From Chloroflexota bacterium (GTDB lineage: Bacteria > Chloroflexota > Dehalococcoidia > SM23-28-2 > RBG-16-64-32), in contig VBJS01000108.1 of the NCBI GenBank assembly GCA_005880055.1, forward strand, positions 1 through 10,325: a stretch of DNA of 10,325 nucleotides, read 5' to 3'. Below the pieces are notes generated by a model that saw only the letters and a program-made list of their open reading frames with translations, ran no database searches and was not told the origin of the DNA. How positions within the stretch are numbered: position 1 is the first letter of the stretch; the number at the start of each line of letters is the position of its first letter. This document shows, piece by piece, positions 6,141 through 10,325 of the stretch. A program made the translations under genes and the position numbers.

Positions 6141-7007
6141 ATGAAAACAGCCAGCAACGAGGTCTATGTCGGGCGGGACTACGGCCGGCGGGAACGAGAG
6201 ATAACCCCGGCTCTTGTTCATGAGTATTGCCGGGCCGTGCAGGACCGCAATCCCTGGTATACCGGCGTCTCGCCGTTCGGAGACGCTGTGGCCCCAGCGT
6301 TGATCCTGCACTCTGAGGTTTATAAAGACCTGAGTTGGTACCTGAGCATCTTCGGAAACCTGCACGCCCGGCAGGAGTGGGAACTCTTCCAGCCGATGAT
6401 GGTCGGAGACCGTGTGACCGCCTGTTCCACGATCGTCGATCGGTACACCAAGCGGGATAGGGAATACATTGTGAACGAGGTCTCAGTCTTCGGCGAAGAC
6501 GGCAGGCTGCTGAACCGGGGCCGGACGCATCAGAGTTTCCTGGTAAAGCAGCCCGATCAGGCGATCGTCGTCGATAAGGCACGCGAGAAGCGTCCGGACC
6601 GCCGCTTCGAAGCCCCGGAAGCAGAGGTCTTGGAGGCGATCTGTGGCCCAACGAAGGAGATCACGCTCGAGATGTGTCGCAACTTCTCGGGCCCGAACAA
6701 GAACTACCACAACGACGTAGAGGAGGCGCGCAAGCTGGGGTTCCCGGATATTGTCGTGCAGGGAATGATGTCGCTCTGCTTTCTCTCTGAGATGATGACC
6801 AGCCGCTTCGGCGCCGGCTGGTACGTGGGCGGGCGCATGAACGTCAACCTGGTGAATGTGCTATGGCAGGGTGAGCAGGTCACCGCTCAGGGCACGGTGC
6901 GAGAGCGATGCCCGGAGGGATCTGCCGAGCGCGCGCGCCTGGACGTATGGTGCCAGAAGGCGGACGGCACAAAAGTGGTGGCCGGGACGGCCAGCGCGAT
7001 GGATTAG
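6141..7007 (+). CDS. MaoC-like / FAS1-like double hotdog-fold dehydratase (hydratase)
   Basis: This is a 288-aa protein with two hotdog domains. The N-terminal MaoC_dehydrat_N/FAS1-like half (about 1-140) contains QDRNPWY (34-40) and the AP-ALILHSE stretch. The C-terminal MaoC half (about 160-288) contains FSGPNKNYHND (182-192) and GFPDIVVQGMM (200-210), the hydratase-2 active-site region. His190 and Asn188 are kept; the usual catalytic Asp of 'GDxNPxH' is Pro185, as in the 'SGPxxNxH' subgroup of MaoC proteins. Such enzymes hydrate or dehydrate enoyl- or 3-hydroxyacyl-CoA or related thioesters in the cytoplasm; the exact substrate cannot be told. ATG 6141 is preceded by an AGGGGG stretch about 10 nt upstream. 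It is last in the propeller operon, an odd partner for lipoproteins, so shared transcription need not mean a shared pathway. Confidence 0.88.
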   Translation: MKTASNEVYVGRDYGRREREITPALVHEYCRAVQDRNPWYTGVSPFGDAVAPALILHSEVYKDLSWYLSIFGNLHARQEWELFQPMMVGDRVTACSTIVDRYTKRDREYIVNEVSVFGEDGRLLNRGRTHQSFLVKQPDQAIVVDKAREKRPDRRFEAPEAEVLEAICGPTKEITLEMCRNFSGPNKNYHNDVEEARKLGFPDIVVQGMMSLCFLSEMMTSRFGAGWYVGGRMNVNLVNVLWQGEQVTAQGTVRERCPEGSAERARLDVWCQKADGTKVVAGTASAMD

Positions 7008-7030
7008 CGGCTCGCGCCCGGGGCTGGCGG

Positions 7031-7297
7031 TCAGTCAGCCTGTTCCGGCAGGTGATCGACGATCATGTCGAGCGCCTCGCCGCGGCGGACCCAGCGCATG
7101 AGTTCCCGGCGCAGCAGGCTGCTCACCTTCTCCAATGCCATGAGCCTGTCGGGGTTCTGCTGGCGGCCAAGCGCCACGTGCACCTCTCGCAGGGCGTCTT
7201 CGCAGGCGGCGGCCATCCTCCAGGCAAAAAACCAGCGGCCGCTCAGGTCGGACCAGGCAGTAGTGTCAACTGCGCTGTGCTGCATCGCCATCGTCAT
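7031..7297 (-). CDS. Hypothetical protein, 88 aa
   Basis: I do not recognise this family. The 88 residues begin MTMAMQHSAVDTTAW, and most of the rest looks helical: RWFFAWRMAAACEDALREVH (21-40) and LMALEKVSSLLRRELMRWVRR (52-72) are amphipathic. It has a single Cys, no signal peptide and no clear TM. The Shine-Dalgarno GGGAGG lies about 10 nt before ATG 7297; a second ATG (7291) is also usable. It is convergent with the MaoC gene (23-nt gap) and divergent from the cyclophilin-like gene. Its RBS, its place between well-defined neighbours and its composition support a real gene, possibly a small helical regulator or partner protein. Confidence 0.65.
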   Translation of the reverse strand: MTMAMQHSAVDTTAWSDLSGRWFFAWRMAAACEDALREVHVALGRQQNPDRLMALEKVSSLLRRELMRWVRRGEALDMIVDHLPEQAD

Positions 7298-7340
7298 CTT
7301 GGTCGCCCCTCCCTTTAAGCATAGTTTCTCGACAAATCAG

Positions 7341-7404
7341 ATGGTGAACCGCGCGTGCCTGTTACAGGAAGGCCAATCCGCCGGCGTGTCATTTTGTTCA
7401 CCAT
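7341..7404. repeat. 9-bp perfect inverted repeat in the divergent intergenic region
   Basis: ATGGTGAAC (7341-7349) and GTTCACCAT (7396-7404) are exact reverse complements with a 46-nt spacer; their centres are 55 bp apart, close to five helical turns. They lie between the 88-aa gene and the cyclophilin-like gene, with the right arm about 35 bp upstream of the rightward -10 box. They could be paired operator sites. A chance match of this length is uncommon but possible in 180 bp. Confidence 0.35.
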
Positions 7405-7435
7405 AATGTTGGCTATGCCGGGAGAGGTTCCCGTT

Positions 7436-7444
7436 TGCTATAAT
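7436..7444 (+). promoter_or_regulatory. Extended -10 promoter for the cyclophilin-like gene
   Basis: TGCTATAAT combines a perfect -10 hexamer (7439-7444) with a TGn extension. The hexamer 17 nt upstream (TGCCGG) is a poor -35, as is common for extended -10 promoters. Transcription would start near 7451, giving a leader of about 25-30 nt with AGGGGG and GAGGTGA Shine-Dalgarno-like motifs before the coding frame. Confidence 0.5.
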
Positions 7445-7478
7445 GAACCCATCCCAGGGGGTAACGAGGTGATTCTCT

Positions 7479-8264
7479 CTGCCTAGAAGACAGCGCAAGC
7501 GCCGCCGCTCTTACGGCGACTACACGGGCCCTACACGCGCGCGGCCGCCATTCCCCCTCAACATTCTGTTTAATCAGAAGTTCTTCTATCTATTCTTCAT
7601 CATCATCATGATCGCCAGCATGGCGGGTGTCGCACTGGGTAATCAGTTCAGCGGGAGCAACAGCAACAAACCGCCCATCGCGGACACAAATGTGACTCCC
7701 GAAGCCACAGGCAGTGCGCTCACCTGGCCCGACGGGCCTGCGCTCACAATCGACGAGGGCAAGCCGTATGTCGCCACCATGCGCACAAACAAGGGCGACA
7801 TCAAGGTCGAGTTGCTCCCGGACGCGCCCAAAACCGCCAACAGTTTCGCCTTCCTGGCCGGCAACGGCTTCTTTGACGGCGACATCTTCTTCTACGTCGA
7901 TAAGCAGCTGGGGGCCGTGGCCGGCGATCCCACCTGCAGGGTGTCCAGTGATCAGACATGCTCCGGCCTCGGCGGCCCCGGGTACACGCTCCCGTTGGAG
8001 AACACGAGCGCCAGCCACGACCAGTGGATGGTCGTTGCCCCCTTCCTGTCGGAAGGAGAAGGACAGATTCACGGCAGCCAGTTCAGGGTGCTCTACGGGC
8101 CGGATGCGCGATTGAACGGCAAGGAAACGGTTTTCGGCAAGGTTGTTCAAGGCCAGGACATCCTTCAGGCGCTCAGTGATAATGACTGCGTGGGAGTGGA
8201 GGCCAAGACCTGCTCCGGAGACGGTGGCGTTGTTATCCAGAAGGTGACTGTGCAGCCGGCATAA
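7479..8264 (+). CDS. Membrane-anchored cyclophilin-like protein with degenerate active site
   Basis: This is a cyclophilin-fold (PF00160) domain held outside the cell membrane. From CTG 7479 it runs 261 aa: a basic cytoplasmic tail (PRRQRKRRRSYGDYTG), a TM segment at about residues 35-53 (FFYLFFIIIMIASM...), a polar linker, and the cyclophilin domain from about 95. Clear family blocks are NKGDIKVELLPDAPKTANSF, GGPGY, HGSQF and LNGKETVFGKVVQGQD. By alignment with CypA, Arg55, Phe60, Gln63, Phe113, Trp121 and His126 are Tyr, Leu, Val, Arg, Arg and Glu; only Gln111 remains, so isomerase activity is unlikely. Two C-x7-C pairs, each followed by Ser-Gly, may form disulfides. No ATG, GTG or TTG exists in frame before ATG 7608, which would lose the tail and half the TM, so the start is CTG 7479 or is hidden by a CT-repeat length change. 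A strong hairpin follows. Confidence 0.82.
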   Translation: MPRRQRKRRRSYGDYTGPTRARPPFPLNILFNQKFFYLFFIIIMIASMAGVALGNQFSGSNSNKPPIADTNVTPEATGSALTWPDGPALTIDEGKPYVATMRTNKGDIKVELLPDAPKTANSFAFLAGNGFFDGDIFFYVDKQLGAVAGDPTCRVSSDQTCSGLGGPGYTLPLENTSASHDQWMVVAPFLSEGEGQIHGSQFRVLYGPDARLNGKETVFGKVVQGQDILQALSDNDCVGVEAKTCSGDGGVVIQKVTVQPA

Positions 8265-8322
8265 CGGCCAGGACTGGCGCCGCCGTAGGGCAGGGCGTGG
8301 CGGGGCCCTGAGATAGAGTAGA

Positions 8323-8350
8323 AAGAGACCGGCTGTTTGGCCGGTCTCTT
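8323..8350. terminator. Strong bidirectional hairpin between convergent genes
   Basis: AAGAGACCGGC (8323-8333) and GCCGGTCTCTT (8340-8350) form a perfect 11-bp stem with a 6-nt loop. It sits 58 nt after the cyclophilin-like stop and 18 nt after the convergent tatA stop. There is no long U run: T-rich GGTTTG follows on the plus strand and TTTC on the minus strand. Position and stem strength still argue for a shared terminator. Confidence 0.78.
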
Positions 8351-8368
8351 GGTTTGCGTACCTGCGTT

Positions 8369-8611
8369 CTAGTGCTGCTGCAGCGTCTTGTTCTCTTCCG
8401 TCTTCGGCTCGCTCAGCGCAGTGGAAGAGAGGGAGGACGAATCTTTCGCGTGCTGCGCGTCTTCTTCCTGGCCGTCCTTCAACTCCCTGCGAAACTCCCG
8501 TATGCCACGGCCGATTCCTTTACCGATATCGCCGATTCGGGTGGCGCCGAATAATACGACGACTATAGCGAGGATGATGAGAAGCTCTGGCGCGCCAAGA
8601 CTACCGAACAT
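8369..8611 (-). CDS. tatA: Sec-independent protein translocase subunit TatA/TatE
   Basis: This is an 80-aa pore-forming subunit of the twin-arginine translocase, which moves folded proteins across the cytoplasmic membrane with TatC. It has a short N-terminal TM (about 7-21, with polar Glu9 where many TatA have Gln/Glu), the conserved hinge FG (21-22), an amphipathic helix TRIGDIGKGIGRGIREFRREL (24-44), and a charged, variable tail. Length and layout fit TatA rather than TatB. ATG 8611 has AAGGAGAG about 5 nt upstream, and a possible promoter lies at 8635-8663. TatC and TatB genes are not in the window, as often seen for scattered tat genes. It could also be read with the upstream membrane-protein gene. 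Confidence 0.93.
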   Translation of the reverse strand: MFGSLGAPELLIILAIVVVLFGATRIGDIGKGIGRGIREFRRELKDGQEEDAQHAKDSSSLSSTALSEPKTEENKTLQQH

Positions 8612-8634
8612 TTGTCTCTCCTTATTTCACGCCA

Positions 8635-8663
8635 AGGATAACACCACTGACCGACGGCAACAA
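8635..8663 (-). promoter_or_regulatory. Possible tatA promoter
   Basis: On the minus strand TTGTTG (8658-8663) and TATCCT (8635-8640) are separated by exactly 17 nt, matching 3 of 6 and 4 of 6 consensus bases. The start of transcription would leave a leader of about 15-20 nt carrying AAGGAG. It lies just past the stop of the upstream membrane-protein gene. The match is modest. Confidence 0.33.
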
Positions 8664-8665
8664 CA

Positions 8666-8998
8666 CTATCGCTCGGCGGCCCGTTCCAGGGCGAACATCG
8701 CGAGGAGAAACAGCAACGTTATTCCAGTTGCCCCGGCGGCGATCTGCCAGACACCGCCGACGAGGAAGAATATCGCCAGTGCCGCCGAAAAACTCATGCC
8801 TGAGACGATAAGGATCCTCCCGATAACGATCGGTAGCGGCATCTGGAGCTCGGGACCGGCGCCTTCTTCGCCGGCTCCGTAGGCGGATTCGGCCTCCGGT
8901 CCGTCTGCTTCTAGGCCAGCCCGCGCCTCGGTTTCGCCCACATCTGCGGCGCGGCCGGCACGCGTCTCGGCCCGCTCGTTATCGTCACCAGTCTCCAT
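8666..8998 (-). CDS. Small membrane protein, 110 aa, acidic N-terminus and two TM segments
   Basis: I do not recognise a named family. Residues 1-50 are hydrophilic and very rich in Glu, Ala and Gly (about 14 Glu/Asp), probably disordered. Two hydrophobic segments follow, about 58-78 (IGRILIVSGMSFSAALAIFF) and 83-103 (QIAAGATGITLLFLLAMF), and the protein ends in a charged tail ERAAER. There is no signal peptide. ATG 8998 has GGAG 4 nt upstream; an internal Met before MPLPIVIG lacks an RBS. It lies between the methyltransferase (42-nt gap) and tatA (54-nt gap), all on the same strand. A role with TatA is only suggested by position. Confidence 0.68.
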   Translation of the reverse strand: METGDDNERAETRAGRAADVGETEARAGLEADGPEAESAYGAGEEGAGPELQMPLPIVIGRILIVSGMSFSAALAIFFLVGGVWQIAAGATGITLLFLLAMFALERAAER

Positions 8999-9040
8999 GC
9001 TGCTCCACGCCCATGTTAGCTGAGCGCGGCGCAGGCCGCA

Positions 9041-9805
9041 TTAGCCCGGCTTTTCCGCAAGAAGCCAGGCCAGTTGCTGAACGAAGAGAAAAGTATCATC
9101 CTCCGGTTGCACCTCCAGGCCGCTCAGGTCTTGTTCTACTGAGCCCTGCAGCAGATGCCTGATCCGCTCCGATCGGCGGTACGGCGGGCGACTTACCCCC
9201 AACCACTCGTTGAACTCGCGCAGGGACGGCTGCACTTCCACTCGGCGCACGAGCAGGGCAGCTTGCCCAAGCAACGCCACAACCTCGCTGAGCGGAAGCA
9301 GCCGCTGGTGTGACCGGTCGCGCAGCCGCTCCAGCCGGTTGTAATATCGGGCCCGTACCGGCTGCTCCGAGGCCACGACATCCTCCAGGACGACGTGTCC
9401 GCCGCTTCGACAGACCCGGGCCATTTCTGCGATAGCGGCCTGGGGAGAAGCGAAGTGATGGACCGCGCCCGCAGAGGTGACGACATCGAAGTAGGCAGTA
9501 TCGAACGGGAGAGAAGCCGGCTCGACTTTAAGGAACGTCAGCCCGCCCAAGCGCCGGCGCTTGGCTTCAGCACGCGCGATCTCAAGCAACTCGGGCCGCC
9601 AGTCGACAGCGGTAGCTACGGCCCCTGCGGCTGCGAGGGCGAATGCGTTATAACCCGGACCGGTACCCACATCCAGCACCCTGTCGTCCCGCTTCACGCC
9701 CGCAAATCGCGCGAAGCGAGAACGAAGGACAGGCCGGCGCACCAGCGGATGGCGCGCGTAGGCTTCTGCGCGCTGCCGCAACCAGGTGGGTATTTCAGTT
9801 GGCAT
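9041..9805 (-). CDS. SAM-dependent class I methyltransferase (UbiE-like fold)
   Basis: This is a 254-aa Rossmann-fold methyltransferase. Motif I VLDVGTGPG spans residues 43-51, the acidic residue binding the ribose is Asp68 (AVDWRPELLEIA), post-motif SLPF spans 98-101, and the active-site stretch SAGAVHHF spans 111-118, followed by GGHVVLEDVV. The SAM-binding core resembles UbiE/MenG and small-molecule methyltransferases. The C-terminal third (about 150-254) is Arg- and Leu-rich without a clear domain match, so the acceptor is unknown. There are no metal-binding cysteines of the arsenite methyltransferase kind. ATG 9805 has little Shine-Dalgarno, and TATACT stands upstream, so initiation may be weak or use a short leader. 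It is the first gene of a leftward run with the two-TM protein and tatA. Confidence 0.88.
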   Translation of the reverse strand: MPTEIPTWLRQRAEAYARHPLVRRPVLRSRFARFAGVKRDDRVLDVGTGPGYNAFALAAAGAVATAVDWRPELLEIARAEAKRRRLGGLTFLKVEPASLPFDTAYFDVVTSAGAVHHFASPQAAIAEMARVCRSGGHVVLEDVVASEQPVRARYYNRLERLRDRSHQRLLPLSEVVALLGQAALLVRRVEVQPSLREFNEWLGVSRPPYRRSERIRHLLQGSVEQDLSGLEVQPEDDTFLFVQQLAWLLAEKPG

Positions 9806-9828
9806 ATCGACCGTTGGATACCGGCAGA

Positions 9829-9834
9829 AGTATA
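9829..9834 (-). promoter_or_regulatory. Candidate -10 box (TATACT) for the methyltransferase
   Basis: TATACT on the minus strand lies 23 nt before the ATG at 9805, giving a leader of about 15 nt with no clear Shine-Dalgarno. A -35 at 17 nt is not convincing. It fits a promoter in the gap between the methyltransferase and the divergent small gene at 9880. Confidence 0.3.
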
Positions 9835-9879
9835 GCGCACCGCCCGATCGAGGCCGCTACAATCAGCAGGGGCAGCTCA

Positions 9880-10014
9880 ATGGGACGGCGCAGACGCAGA
9901 GCGATCCAGCGGCGGACTCGCCGCAGTCGCTCTCTCGCGACGCCCGCCTGGATGCTGGCGCTTCTTATCCTCGTCGCCCTCGCCGTGGGCATTGCGCGGG
10001 TAATCCGGCCGTGA
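9880..10014 (+). CDS. Arg-rich single-TM small protein, 44 aa
   Basis: From ATG 9880 to TGA 10014 the plus strand encodes 44 residues. The first 17 contain ten arginines (MGRRRRRAIQRRTRRSR). One TM segment follows, about residues 22-41 (PAWMLALLILVALAVGIARV), and the protein ends in IRP. The charge rule predicts N-terminus in the cytoplasm. AGGGG (9868-9872) lies 7 nt before the ATG. It is divergent from the methyltransferase. The layout recalls the Arg-rich tail plus TM of the cyclophilin-like protein at 7479, but without a domain behind it. I know of no named family. The RBS, the clean domain layout and the lack of any other gene here support it; small size keeps confidence moderate. Confidence 0.58.
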   Translation: MGRRRRRAIQRRTRRSRSLATPAWMLALLILVALAVGIARVIRP

Positions 10015-10029
10015 GGTGTTCCGTTTCCT

Positions 10030-10042
10030 GCGAGCTGCTCGC
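10030..10042. repeat. Short palindrome in the convergent gap
   Basis: GCGAGC-T-GCTCGC is a perfect 6-bp inverted repeat around one base, 16 nt after the stop of the 44-aa gene. The loop is too tight for a full stem and no T run follows, so terminator function is weakly supported. The rest of 10015-10089 shows nothing recognisable. Confidence 0.25.
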
Positions 10043-10089
10043 CTGTACGCGAACCGAGCGCAGCGCAGAGGGAGTCAGTTGTAAAGTGG

Positions 10090-10325
10090 TTAGCTGCTCC
10101 CGGTCGGATAGCGGCTATCACCCCACCAGCTCGCAAGGGCACCGACCGCCAGCCCGAGCAGACCAAGCGGGACGCAATAAAATATGGCCCCGATCCACAG
10201 CAACTCCCCGTTTGTCTCGTCCTCGCTCCCTGAGCGGGCAAGATCTATGACGGAGACATCCAGTGCGTAAGCTAACTGGATGCCACCGGCCGCGAGCAGC
10301 GGTGTTGCCGTCATAAGTGCCGCCG
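10090..10325 (-). CDS. Small membrane protein, 5' end beyond window edge
   Basis: The frame is open to the right edge; an in-frame ATG at 10314 would give 74 aa. Two hydrophobic stretches are visible: one near the N-terminus (ATPLLAAGGIQLAYALDVSV) and a stronger one at about residues 39-63 from that ATG (LLWIGAIFYCVPLGLLGLAV). They are separated by a polar loop, DLARSGSEDETNGE. The residues before ATG 10314 (AAL) would lengthen the first TM, so the true start probably lies outside the window. No family is recognised. It converges on the 44-aa gene. Confidence 0.6.
   Translation of the reverse strand, partial: AALMTATPLLAAGGIQLAYALDVSVIDLARSGSEDETNGELLWIGAIFYCVPLGLLGLAVGALASWWGDSRYPTGSS

Noticed and set aside
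6049..6651. 200-codon minus-strand open frame opposite the propeller end and MaoC gene
   Set aside because: It is Arg/Pro/Ser-rich with no domain, spans two real genes and their gap, and is a typical GC-driven shadow.
7022..7040. GGCTG/CAGCC hairpin between the MaoC gene and the 88-aa gene as terminator
   Set aside because: A 5-bp stem, overlapping the stop of the minus gene and lacking a T run, is too weak to call.
7590..8150. Long open frame (186 codons) on the minus strand opposite the cyclophilin-like gene
   Set aside because: It mirrors a GC-rich coding frame, has no family motif or RBS, and the plus strand carries clear cyclophilin blocks.
9858..9863. TACAAT as -10 box for the 44-aa gene
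   Set aside because: Transcription would start inside the Shine-Dalgarno at 9868-9872, and no -35 is seen.

Overview
This is a GC-rich (roughly 60%) bacterial chromosomal window with tightly packed genes, frequent GTG/TTG starts and short gaps. No rRNA, tRNA, mobile element, phage gene or CRISPR array is visible. The gene set resembles Chloroflexota, perhaps Dehalococcoidia: PD40 beta-propeller lipoproteins, a two-domain MaoC-like hydratase, a membrane-anchored cyclophilin with an Arg-rich N-terminus, TatA, and a thioredoxin-reductase-like flavoprotein with an atypical pyridine-nucleotide site. That placement is inferred from gene style; no marker gene is present.

Layout. (1) 3-905 (+) is a thioredoxin-reductase-family flavoprotein cut off by the left edge. 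It converges on a small TTG-started helical protein (909-1082, -). (2) 1147-2992 (-) is a two-gene ABC exporter/release unit: an FtsX-like permease followed 4 nt later by its ATPase, transcribed away from 2993-3067. (3) 3068-7007 (+) is an apparent operon. It starts with a long PD40 propeller lipoprotein whose frame is broken by a 23-bp loss inside a strict 132-bp repeat. A second, intact propeller lipoprotein is coupled to it by a GTGA overlap, and a MaoC-like hydratase follows. (4) 7031-7297 (-) is an unknown 88-aa protein, divergent from a cyclophilin-like membrane protein (about 7479-8264, +) that has lost nearly all its catalytic residues and has no ordinary start codon. A strong hairpin at 8323-8350 separates it from the next block. 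(5) 9805-8369 (-) holds a SAM methyltransferase, a two-TM protein with an acidic N-terminus, and TatA. (6) 9880-10014 (+) encodes a 44-aa Arg-rich single-TM peptide, and a partial membrane protein (10090-10325, -) runs off the right edge.

Much of the window concerns the cell envelope: two lipoproteins, an ABC permease, TatA, an anchored cyclophilin and several small membrane proteins. Nothing proves that these form one pathway. The best candidates for something new are the degenerate cyclophilin with its odd start, the flavoprotein with a rewritten NADPH motif, the broken and intact propeller pair, and the small genes at 909-1082 and 9880-10014. I do not see a clear new multi-gene defence or metabolic system.
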